A stretch of 64,000 nucleotides of DNA, from NCBI RefSeq assembly GCF_018991925.1, contig NW_024735442.1, positions 460,001-524,000 on the forward strand, given 5' to 3'. The translations under genes and the position numbers were made by a program. This document shows, in pieces, positions 24,225 to 36,323 of this stretch (the stretch's first letter is position 1; every line of letters starts with the position of its first letter). The DNA comes from Homarus americanus. Lineage: Eukaryota > Arthropoda > Malacostraca > Decapoda > Nephropidae. The notes beneath the pieces were generated by a model that saw only the letters and a list, made by a program, of their open reading frames with translations, was not told where the DNA came from and did not search any database.

Positions 24225-24625
24225 TTTGGATTACGTGAAGATTAGCCCTTCTCCCAGCTAATTTTACCAGAAGATTAGCCACACTAACGCTACTGGGGGA
24301 GGGTGGGGGGGTTAGATTAGGTTAAATTAGGCTATATTAGATTGGGTTATGTTAAATTACAGTAGGTTATTTTAAATTAGGGCATGTTAGGTTAAATTAG
24401 GTCACTTTGGGTTAAATTAGGTTACGTTGGGTTAGATTAGGTTATGTTAGATTAGATTACGCTAGGTCAGGTTAAGCTGTGGTTAAGTTATGTTAGATTA
24501 GGCTATATTATGTTAGATTAGATTATGTCAGGTTAAATTACATTAGGTTATGTTAGCGTTAGGATGGTTAATCTTGAAATGAAATAAGCTAGCATGGTGG
24601 GAGGTACTACCACCTGGGAAGATAT
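24225..24625. repeat. Larger foldback element with TTAGG-like interior
   Basis: AGATTAGCCACACTAACGCT (about 24262-24281) is mirrored by AGCGTTAGGATGGTTAATCT (about 24553-24572). Outer arms AGCTAATTTTA and its partner TGAAATAAGCT are also inverted. The interior is about 240 bases of diverged GGTTAAATTAGGTTA units. The arms match those of the element at 351-492. Confidence 0.65.
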
Positions 24626-24967
24626 TGGAAGCATAATGTGTTGTCTAATGGTAGACCCTGCTGCCATATGGCATCACGAAAATTGTGACCAAGTCCCAGG
24701 TTGCTGATGTGACTTTCTGCCTCATTTACACACAATTACAGGGTCTCATTTGTTTCTCTTACTATTAACAACACAACAGACATATGTTGTTTCTCACTAT
24801 TGATTTTTGTTTTAATTTTTGTATATATGTTCTTTATTATTATTATTACAGTGTTGTTATTATTATTGTTATCATTATTATTCATAATTTTGTATTTTTA
24901 TTGTAAATTTTATTTACTATGAATAATTATTTCATTTTAATTTTGTATTTTTAATATAAATTTAATG

Positions 24968-25019
<52 letters not shown>
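24968..25019. repeat. (TTA)n microsatellite
   Basis: About 17 TTA units. It abuts a LINE 3' tail on its right. Confidence 0.9.
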
Positions 25020-25020
<1 letters not shown>

Positions 25021-25130
25021 ATTTTCGCCCCCCAGACCCCGATGTGGGTCAATGACCTGTGCCCGGGTGGGCTAGTCCCTGTAAAAAAAAAAATAAATAA
25101 TAATAATAATAATAATAAAATATAAAAAAA
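25020..25130 (+). mobile_element. LINE 3' end fragment with A-rich tail
   Basis: CCCCAGACCCCGATGTGGGT then CAATGACCTGTGCCCGGGTG then GGCTAGTCCCTGTAAAAAAA. The same 3' untranslated sequence follows the RT C-terminus at 29305-29690 (plus) and 42310-42725 (minus). Only the terminal part is present, followed by A-rich and AAT-rich tail. Confidence 0.75.
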
Positions 25131-25284
25131 TCCATATAATCCCCTCTTTTTTCACTCGGCATATGGAACTGAATTGGTCAAAAATAAATACAAAATAAAT
25201 ATTGCACGTGGCCGAGACCCGCTGAAGCAATCGCTGGTTTTGTTGTGACAGTGACCTATATAACGAACCGTTTAACACCAACTC

Positions 25285-25432
25285 AGGGCTGTAATGTACT
25301 GTACCAGGGGTCGATCAGTTTGTAATGTACTGTACCAGGGGTCGATCTGACTGTAATGTACTGTACCAGGGGTCGAACTGTTTGTTATGTACTGTACCAG
25401 GGGTCGATCTGACTGTAATGTATTGAACAGTG
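25285..25432. repeat. 35-bp minisatellite, about 4.3 copies
   Basis: Units of TGTAATGTACTGTACCAGGG then GTCGATC(T/A)GACTG. Confidence 0.9.
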
Positions 25433-25781
25433 TACAGGGTGCACTTTACCTTACATAACAACCACGTATAGCCAAATATCTTCAACCACAACCATGTATA
25501 ACCAAACATGTGAGAGTCTTGTGGCAACTCTGGTTGCAGTCGAGTTGCCAATTCATTAATATAATTTTCTTCATTATTTAAGCAAATATACGAAAATTTG
25601 GAAAATTCTCCTGATCCAAAATAATGATGAATAGTTTATTATTATAAAATTCTACCTTTGGCTTGTTTAATATTTATCCTGACAGCCATACATCCATCAA
25701 TAACTTGCAACCATATCGACTGAAACAAGTGACTCCTGTACTGTGAGAAACATGTATTTTAGGTCGTCTCTTACTAATATG
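25433..25781. other. AT-rich intergenic DNA
   Basis: A short direct repeat, ACAACCACGTATAGCCAAAT then ACAACCATGTATAACCAAAC, lies at 25458-25507. No gene. Confidence 0.5.
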
Positions 25782-26320
25782 TGTCCTCACACATCAACAG
25801 TTGTCCTCACACATCAACAGTTGTCCTCACACATCAACTCTTGTCCTCACACATCAACAGTTGTCCTCACACATCAACAGTTTCCTCACACATCAACAGT
25901 TTCCTCACACATCAACAGTTTCCTCACACATCAACAGTTTCCTCACACATCAACAGTTTCCTCACACATCAACAGTTTCCTCACACATCAACAGTTTCCT
26001 CACACATCAACAGTTTCCTCACACATCAACAGTTGTCCTCACACATCAACAGTTGTCCTCACACATCAACAGTTGTCCTCACACATCAACAGTTGTCCTC
26101 ACATCATCATCAGTTGTCCTCACACATCAACAGTTGTCCTCACACATCAACAGTTGTCCTCACACATCAACAGTTCCTCACACATCATCAGTTGTCCTCA
26201 CACATCAACAGTTTCCTCACACATCATCAGTTGTCCTCACACATCAACAGTTGTCCTCACACATCAACAGTTGTCCTCACACATCAACAGTTGCCCTCAC
26301 ACACCAATAATTGGCCTCAC
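25782..26320. repeat. 19-20-bp minisatellite TCCTCACACATCAACAGTTG
   Basis: About 27 units. A central block of 19-base units (TTTCCTC) is flanked on both sides by 20-base units (TTGTCCTC). A few copies carry ATCATCA in place of ATCAACA. Decayed units continue to about 26400. Confidence 0.95.
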
Positions 26321-26531
26321 ATAACAAACGTTGTTCTCACATACGAACAAGTCTCCTCACATACCTGCAGTGTCCCCCAGGCACCAACAGGTGTTCTCAC
26401 GTAACACGATAATTACCAGGTGTCCTCCCCGTCACTCAGGTAAGGAGTGCTATACCACCTCGACTGTACTTTGTGTTAACACCGTATTTACCACCAACTT
26501 CAAGTAGGTGTGTTGGTGGGTGTGTCCTCAG

Positions 26532-26633
26532 TGCTCGCTAACCCCTGCCACTGTCCACACCTCCGCCGCGCCTCTCACCAGCATGTGCTCCGCCTCCTTA
26601 CATGCGACTGGCTTCACTGCGGAGAAATTCGAG
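26532..26633 (+). CDS. 5' exon, version A (duplicated exon pair)
   Basis: Acceptor TGTCCTCAG, 34 codons starting [11 protein letters not shown] and ending TGFTAEKFE, donor GAG|GTTAGT. Phase 0 on both sides. It is homologous along its length to the exon at 28875. It contains an in-frame ATG (26583), so it could be a first exon with a short N-terminus instead. Confidence 0.55.
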
Positions 26634-29600
26634 GTTAGTTAACAGCCTTCCTGACGGTGAAGGTAGAGTAAAGTGAGAAATACAGGTTAGTTAGGAATAT
26701 TTTCGGTGTCAAATTTGAAGTCGGTGAAGAATAACTTGAACAGCAAAGCTGATTAGAAACAGTGAGACATGCGGGGTGAGAGCGAAGGTGACCAAAACAC
26801 AGTGAGGAAGACACGTGATATGACCCCACCCAGGGCCGAGTGGCGTCATAACCATGACAGGCATGAGGATGGCGGCAGCTGTCGCCCACACCACCAACAC
26901 CTTCCTTCCTCTGTGTTGTAGACAGCGTCTGGCATTATGTTGGTTTCTATTATTACTTTTTACCCATTTTATTCGTCACTTACTAGTTAGTAACTGGTCG
27001 CGGTTTTCCAGTGTTAGTACCAGAGGTAACAGGAGTACCTGGAGAAAACCCAGGCGGGCATTGAACCTTGGATGGCGGTGGTGTCAGCTAAATACGTTAA
27101 CGCTACACCATCGACATTTTACTTTACATTATTGCACCTCCAAGTACGAAGAGTTCACCTGCTGGCAACAATTGTGCTCCAGATTGTTATGCAAACAATT
27201 TATCTCTAAAACTACATTACGAAAAACAGTGATAAACAATATGGGACTATTGTGACCATATTGTGTCGCGGTGGACGTTAGTGAGATGTTTCAAGCCAGT
27301 CCACTTGACTGTAAACAAAGAGGAGTTCCTGGCACACTATATTGTTGACTCCCTCACTCCAGCCATCTTCCTGTATACGCTATACTGCGTCAGTTGTAAT
27401 CGATATTGGAAGCATACGCCAGTGAACGAAATGAACCAATCATAACTCTTGGAACTTTCGTGGGTGGGTGTATCAAGTGAGCCACTCATTGGTGCTAACA
27501 CACACACACACACACGCGCAGGACATACATTAATGAAAGCTGAGGTCCTTGTATATGTATTTTAGCAACCCTGACACTGGAAAATATACATTATTTACTG
27601 GTCTGTGTGTGTGTGTGTGTTTACATTGCTGAGAATTAAGTATATATCCCATTAGATAAGACTGTGCACTTTATATGATGTAATGAACTGATTTACTAAT
27701 TTACAGGGTCGATCTATCGTAAGTACAAAGTGTAGCGATGAACTTTGTCACGGATTTTAACAGGCAACAGGTTAAACACTAGTGGCAGTCAAGGGGATAA
27801 GTCATCGTACTCAAGGGGAAGCAGTTAAGTTATCGTCTCAAGGGCTTGTCATCGTACTCAGGAGATTAAATCATCGTACTCAAGAAGTTTAATCATCTTA
27901 CTCAAGAGGTTAATAGTGTGTTTTCAGTCCTCTGCCCAGTTCCCGGCGTGCTCTTACACTGTGGTACAACGCACATGTGCAAATTTTGTGAAAATACAGA
28001 TAATTGGTGTAGTAGTTGCCACACCTAACCTGATGCTGCTGTACCATCATACTTAATTAAGGTTTATCCCTGACACACCAACCTTACTCTGGCAGAACAC
28101 TTGGGGTGGCGTTCATCGTTAGTCCATTAGTCTCTTTCGTCTCTTACTACTCGTTAGTTCAGACAATGAAACCAGGCCATCCTCTACACCTGCCGTGACC
28201 TGGTTCTTTCGCCGTGCCATAAATAGATTGCTATCTGGCCTGATCTAAATAATGTTTGTTCTAAATTTTGAGAAAATTGATGAAGGCCGTGTCGAGATCA
28301 CGTCTCTAAACAGAATGGCGGAACCTGTACTTAAGGAAAACCCGTAAGTTCTACCTGAGGGACATGTAATTAACACACCTGCCCCGTAGCCCTGATCAGC
28401 AGGACAACTTCATTACCGTTCCAGTGAGATGTAATGGAAGTGACATGAAGGATCGAAGTTATCTTCAAGTGTTAGTTGTCTCTGGAACACGTTTTAGAGA
28501 GGTGGATTTATTATGCACAGAGAAACTCCCAGCTGCCTTTAACAAGGCCTCAACCATAAATCAGAGTAGAACAATGTTGGAGAGTTGTATTGGTGTTTTT
28601 TCAGTATCCTTATTTTTCAGGAAAGGGGGTGAATTTTTACTCGAAAGCTTTGTTTCCGACGAATAGGAGAAATAATGGAGTAAACTACAAGTGTGAACGT
28701 AAAAATAGAGTAAATTGTAGTTTATAAAGCACACACGGGTCGTCATCTCTGTACATTATAACAGTTTCGTGACGCCACCTCCCACACCACCTGCACATTG
28801 AGTCACGTGGAGTAATAATTGTTAGTTCGTTGTATTGCCTGGCATGTGGGAGCACGGGGGGGGAGGGGAGGCAGTGCTTGTCAGCCCCCAGTAACGGCCA
28901 CACCTCACGCACCACTCACAATCTGTTCCTCCCCCTGCTTCTGGAGACAGGATTCACCGCGGATAAGTTCCAGGTCAGCCTTGAATTGTTTTTAAAGTTA
29001 CAACGAGCAAGTTGTTCGTCCGTTCTGAGGTTGAGTACACAGTTTGTCATAAATGAAAATTCTGGAGGTCAGTTACAGTCATACTAAGTTCACGGACATA
29101 TATACAGCTCCCCATTTAAGTATACTAATTTGTACAGTGTGAGGACAAGGAAGTGTGTCGTTGCTGATTGAATTCTGGGACTTTAAGAAGCATAGGAAGT
29201 CAACTTGGTTATTTGAGACCTCCCTCTGCCGGTTAGTTTTTATTATTAACCCCTTGAGCACGATGACTTAACTCATCTTCCCTTTCTCTTCGCAGCAATG
29301 TTGGTTCATTCTCTCTCTTTTACAGCTACTTTAATGTTCAGTGGATTTGGCATCCTATGTACCGCCGGCAATGCAATGGGCTCGTAACCCTCGGTGGCCA
29401 TCGTTTCTGTGTGGATGTCGGTCACCCTAGAATAGCTCGTCATAGTACCTCCTTCTTTCCTCACACAGCCAAACTGTGGAATGCTCTGCCTTCTTCTGTG
29501 TTTCCATACTCTTACAATCTGTGTTACTTCATAAAGCTGGTTTTTCGGCATCTTCGTGGTGTAGATTAATATAGTCTTTTGCTCTTTTATTTTTAATTTA

Positions 29601-32600
29601 TTTTTACTCTTAATCCCCCCCCTCCCCCCACCAGGCCCCGTTGTAGGTCGATGACCTGTGCCAGGGTGGGCTATTCCCGTAAAAATAAAAATTACGATGA
29701 CTTAACCCCTTGAGGGCGAGAACATGTATTCTGCGGGGGGAGGGGGGTAAGGGGGGTTAGGTCATCGTAATCATGGAGCTAAGCTTGGTAGACTCTACAA
29801 GTTATTCAATAATAACACCTTACATTTTTGGTCACATTCTTACTACTCACGCCGGTTGGGGCGGTCACTGCTCATTGTTGTTTGTAACTATTTATCCAAC
29901 TATTATGTTGGCAGCATTACTCGAGGACGGGAAGAGCAACAATATTCATAATACTGTACAGTAATGTTATTTAATCCCCATAACATTTCCTGATGTTGCT
30001 CTATTTTGTTTGCATCAAAACTTAAGATCACAACCTTGAAAAAGTAAAGTAACAAGTGAAAGTAGGCTAAGGTGTGCAGACGAGGGGGGGGTGAGGCTCC
30101 AGTAGAGGAGAGGTAGTGTGTGTGAGGCTCCTTGAGGTATTTCACCTGGGATTGATATAGATTGCTCTTCCTCCACCCTCCCTGCACACCTTCCACCCTC
30201 CCTGCACACCCTTCACCCTCCCTGCACACCCTTCACCCTTCTTGCACACCTTCACTTCTTGCACCCTTCCACCCTCCCTGCACACCTTCCACCCTCCCTG
30301 CACACCCTTCACCCTCCCTGCACACCCTTCACCCTTCTTGCACACCTTCCACCCTCCCTGCACACCTTCCACCCTCCCTGCACACCCTTCACCCTCCCTG
30401 CACACCCTTCACCCTTCTTGCACACCTTCCACCCTCCCTGCACGTCCTACATCCTTCCTGCACACCCTTCCTGCACACCCTTCCTGCACACCCTCCTTCT
30501 CGCCCCCCTTCTTGATATATCCTACACCAGGTCACATTCAAACTGGAAATATTGTTGGGTATATTTTCGATAAAACATTGTGATGCGAGAGACTAAGCTG
30601 CAGTTTTTCGGTTCGTCATCGTTTCTCAGTTTTCCTTTATCATCCATGTGACCAAAACATAAGCCAAACACCTCGAATAGAAACTTTGTAATTGTGTTCG
30701 GGTCTTGTTATTTAATGTGAAATCGAGGTCCAAGCTGACGTTCTCTCTCTGACTCTCTCTCTCTCTATTTTACTTCTCTTTCCCTCGCTATGTCTTTTAT
30801 TAAGTTCTCCTCTTACAGAATGGGCGGTGGGTGGCGAACCCGGAATCAGCGATTAATTTCGGCATCGTCTACAGGGACTTCTTGCCCTCGTTGGACCCAG
30901 ATAGCTCCTCCTGCTGCTCCACCAGCTACAAGAGCTTCAGGTTAGTCGTCCATGTTCTTCCCTCCAGGTAGATCCTCTCCTCCACCCACAACTCCCTCAG
31001 TCAGGTCCTCTCCTCCACCCACAACTCCGCCAGTCAGGTCCTCTCCTCCACCCACAACCCCATCAGTCAGGTCCTCTCCTCCACCCACAACTCCATCAGT
31101 CAGTGTGGCGAAAACGGAAAATGGCAGCAATCTCCTTACGTGTGATTAACGGCGACAGTGTGGCGAAAACGAAAAATGGCAGCAATCGCCTTATGTGTGA
31201 TTAATATGATATACAATCCAAGTTCAGATTTGCCACAGGTTTTATAAATATTACAAATTGAACAAAAGGCATCATCCTTAGCTGAAATGGATCTGGTCGA
31301 CTTTTTTTAACCAATTACAAAACTTCTCTTTTTGCAAAATTTCTGTTTAGATTTTTGAGACCAGGACTTTGTTTGCTTGACACTCTTCACCATTTTCCTA
31401 GAAGGTGTGGATGTTGGGCTGACAGTCACAGAAGTCTCCACACAAGAATGTTCAGAGTCCGGACCCTCTTGTCTTTCCATGTTGCTGAGCCTTTTCCCTT
31501 TTATTTCTTAACCAAATGAAGAGGATAAATTGGAAAGATTCAGTAGAGTACATAATTGGAAATCATAAAAAAAATCTTCTCTTTTTGATGGAGATTTAAA
31601 ATAATATGAACTTTATATTCAGCGCCAAATGAATATTTATGGTGATATGACCCACTATCACTACCAACGACATCGGTATGCACGAAGGTAAGCTTATTTT
31701 TTTATCAATAGGGCCTATTTTACTTTAGGTCAGGTTGCCAACGGTTACATTGTTTATACCCTACAGTTTCTCTCATCTTCAGAGCCCTGTCCACTTTGTG
31801 TATACCATTGTCATTGCGAGGTGTGATGGGTCATATATTCATAAATATTGATCAGCGACAAAAAATAAATATTCTTTTAAATCGCCGTCAAAGACACAAG
31901 AAAAACCTAATTTTGTTTGTGATTTCCAATTATGTATTCAACCGAATCTTAAATGATGAATTAAATAGCCTATATGAGTTTGAATGGCGGTCTTAATGGA
32001 GCCGTAATTTCCCAAGTCTATGGGATTCTGATGCCTGAGTTAACTACTGTACACTGTGGACTTTAGGTTGCCAGGTTTGTTTTTCTAGAGGAGGCCAACC
32101 AGAATTACAGAAAGGCCAAATAAAAGGTCGAATCCCTATTTTATCAGTACTATATGATTAATTAAGTGAAGTATATATTGAAAGTACAGTTGGCTCCACT
32201 CCTGCGTTTACCACTTAGCGTTGCCAATCCTGTCTCTTCCTGAGATCTGAACCCCAAACACTGAACTCTGAATTCGAAGCATCTGCCCAGTTAGCGAGAG
32301 GCAGAGGAGAGAGATGCGTCGGGGTAGGTGTTTTTCTGTAGGCGGGGGGGGATGTATTGTACATTGTACAGTATTTCAGTTGGGAAGGTTACAATGTAGA
32401 ATGATGCTTTGACAACACCAACAGGGTTTCTTCAGCTGAATGTAATCGTCTAGCGCGAGCCAGATGAAAATGCTAAAGTTACAGTAAGATGAGAGGGCGA
32501 TGAATTAATTTTCTAAGTAAGATGGTCCTTTGTAAAAGGGGGCATTTATGACCAAATGGATTATGGATATGTTTGAATCTATATCTTGTAGAAGCAGCGA

Positions 32601-35474
32601 CGCTACGAGATGGAACTTCCCCAGCCGAATAAAATCGTCTGGCGGTAACCAGAATAAAATAGATAAGAAGACATCGTAGTGAAAGGATTAATTAACAATT
32701 AAAATAATCAGGAATGGGCAATACATATTTATCGCAATACAAACTTGATGTGAAGAAAAACAATTGACAGCTGTCCGGTGAGGATATTGTTTGTTTCTGT
32801 TTGCTTGTTGGTATGTCTCTACTGTGAGTTTGTTCATTTCACTCCTTATGTTGTAGGTCAGGTCAGGTTCTGATACGTGTCAATATGTTCAGTTTTGTTT
32901 GCTTATGAATAAATCCAATTTTATGATTTTTTTTTAATTATGATAACTTATGCTTAAAATTTTCACTTAGTGTAGAAAGCCAGAACTGTACTGTGTAGAT
33001 CCGTTAAGCTACCAAGTGTGTTACCTTTGTTGAGGAGAGAGCTTGGGCGTTTAAAGGGAATGTTTTTGTTTTTGTTTTCAAAACATTTTAGTAGTAAATT
33101 CGTCGACTTGTATTAATAAATTAAGCAATTATGTTTCATTAAAACTTTCACTGATGCTTTCATAATATTTTTTCTGGTGAAGAGAATGGTGGAAGAATTA
33201 TTAATGAATCATAGTCTCAATATTGTGCGGGGTCGGGATCTTTACTGTCACTGAATAAGAAAATTATGTAGTGGGTTGACTCGTAAATATTTCACACTCA
33301 CGCCTTAGTCTTGAGTTATTGTATGTAAACCAAGTATTACTGGTCCATGAACCACTTCTACTACACTTATAGGTCTGGACACATATGGACTTGAAGTGAC
33401 CGTCCAGAACGACATAATTAAGAGAGTCGGTGGTGCGAGTGAACACACTTATTGCTGAACACATTGTCCCAAACCTTTACTAATACAGTGAAGTAATGTG
33501 TCCCCTTTGATAAATCTCTATACAATGTGAACTTGTACGATAATGTTTGTAATTCATATCGGCACCCACCATATTTCACCTGATGATTTAACATCCAAAC
33601 ACCACTTGAGGGGCTGGTTTAGAGTATTTGATCATAGGGGAAAATATTCTGGGATTCCTAATCTTCAGTTCTGGATTAAGGATAGTGTTTTGTTACAGTG
33701 AGACGGTGCAACAAGCCAACGAATGGCTGAGTGACCGCGAGGGATGTGAAGTGGTGGCATGTGACAGCCTCGCGTGTACCTCAGCTGGCCTGCCCTCCTA
33801 CCTCCCCGACTCCTGGCCTATCACCACGCACCTCAGGTACACACACTACCATTCTCTTACTTGGGTTTTTCTTGTCATAATTTATCTCTTTTTCTTTATA
33901 TTTTTGATCACATGAAGATTAGGCACCCTGCTTATTTCAACTGATGATTACACCTAACCTAACCCACCAGGTATCATTATTAGGGTTTTTAATCATCAGG
34001 TAATAATGTCTGATACCACTTCACCACTGTCTGTTACGTGTGTTTGTCTCGTGTCAGTGTTGTTAAGGCCAATGAAATTATCTAATGTACCCTGGAAGTG
34101 CCAACACGGCCTGCCTTTTCCTTGTCTTTGAGGTGCAGTAGTCAACGTTCTTGGCTACACTATCTTCACTACCACTTTGAGCCTTGGGGACCAACCAGAG
34201 GTGAAAATAAAGTCCTTTATACAGTAGATTCATGTGTTAAGAGAGACGAATCACTGAAAACTTCCACCTGCCCTTCACTTCCTCATGATGAAGAAGTACA
34301 AGAAGCCTGGAGTAAGGCGAGTCCTTATGAAAATGTTATCATCGTCCGCCTCGGGAACTGTACTTCTAACTCTACGAAACAACTCACAAATAAAATATAC
34401 GCGAATAAAAATAGTTTCAAGTCAAACTCACTAGATCTTCGAAGTTTATTCTTGGACTCATCCATCCACATTATTTTCTGTTTCAGCAAAGAAGTGATCG
34501 AGTGGACTGAACTCATACTCATCGTCGATATTTGTTTTTCCTCAAGTATAATGTTTTCTAAACCAGTGTGTTCCATATTAGTGACGATACTGCTTTTCTC
34601 TTAACGATCTTCTTCCTCCCGAGACTCACAAGGAACATAGTTATGAACCTCTTTCCTCTCACTCACATCTTCTCGAGGGGAGATAATTGTAAACATTGCG
34701 CGACGTCTACACTATACATAAACTACCTCATGGTCGTCTTACTCAAAGGTCGTCGTGTTTTCCTCCATATGAATATCATTTGTAAGTCTGGCCACCATCA
34801 CCACCCTACAGCCGCCATCACTACCATCACCACTGCTCTCACCACTACCACCCCCCACTATCACTACCATCCCTACCACCCCAGAGCCGCCACCACCACT
34901 AACACCACCATTACCACCACCATCACCACACCCTTCACTCCCTTGACAATAGTCATCTTTGGTTGTTAGACCATTATCTTGCCTCTTCCACAGCTACTAT
35001 CCTGTCCAGTCTCACTCACTTAACACCTTCCATATCTTCTCTGGGTAGAGGTGCGTTTCCTGTTTCTTTTCATTCCTATTCTAAGTATTCTCCCTCCCTC
35101 CCTCCCTTTGCCACCGTCCCACTCATTCATCGTACCTTACCTCTCTTCTCCTTTTGTCCTTTTCTTGTTTCTGTTTGTCCCTCTCTTTTCTACGCCCGCT
35201 CCTCCGTTTCTCTCCCTCTAAGCTGTGTTTCCTCTCACAGGGGTCTGCGGGTGTGGGTACGGGACCCAAATGACGATGAATCCACCACTGAGAGTGGACG
35301 TTCCTTGCTCAGCTACCGGGACTTCACACCACACCTTGGAAAGAAGAACTTGTTCAGTCGAGATTACGAGGATTCGAACGTCGTATTGGAACGCCTCAAC
35401 TCCTACCTGTCCTTCCGCAGCTCCTCCGTCCGTGTCCTGGGCGTCGAGACTTTGGTGGGTGACCTAACAATAAC

Positions 35475-35525
<51 letters not shown>

Positions 35526-36280
35526 TAAACATAGGCCCACTGGGGTTAGGTAAGGTTATGCTTATCAAAGACTTGAGAGCCGAACACCGTCACGAAACAC
35601 CAAGCAATTGGGTAAAAAAAAATCATAAAACACCACCAGCTCAAACAGTGCCTGGCTCGCCCATCCACCCTGCACCAACAAAACATATCACGGGAATTGT
35701 CATTTATTGTACTCTCGGCCGCTTCTAAGCTGCCGTTGTTCTCCGAGAGTATTAAAATGTTGTTCTCTCGTCGCCTCCCTCAGGACACCCCTTTGACCGG
35801 GCTGTTGGACCTAGACGTCGACACTGAGAAGTCCTCCCTAACCTTCCACCAACACGGCTTTACCAAGTAGGTGATCTTATGAGCGTGTGTTACTATGTAA
35901 GATTGCAATATTAATGTAAAATTGATTACCAGACTGACACGCACTCTACAACACACACACACACGCACGCACTCTCCAAAACACACACGCACGCACTCTC
36001 CAAAACACACACGCACGCACTCTCCAAAACACACACACACGCACACTCTCAAAACACACACACACACACACTCTCCAAAACACACACACACACACACGCA
36101 CTCTCCAATACACACACACTCTCCAAAACACACACGCACACACTCTCCAAAACACACACGCATGCACTCTCCAAAACACACATACACACATGCACTCTCC
36201 AAAACACACACACACACACACACGCACACACTCTCCAAAACACACATGCACTCTCCAAAACACACACGCACGCACTCTCC

Positions 36281-36323
<43 letters not shown>

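Noticed and set aside
25782..26320. CRISPR-like array appearance
   Set aside because: Units of 19-20 bases are contiguous with no unique spacers and the genome is animal-type; this is a minisatellite. The arrays at 11490 and 11880 were rejected for the same reason.
34098..34604. 168-codon open frame in an intron of the four-module gene
   Set aside because: No ATG start and no acceptor/donor pair fitting phase 2. The flanking exons (33836 and 35241) already join in frame with continuous module sequence.
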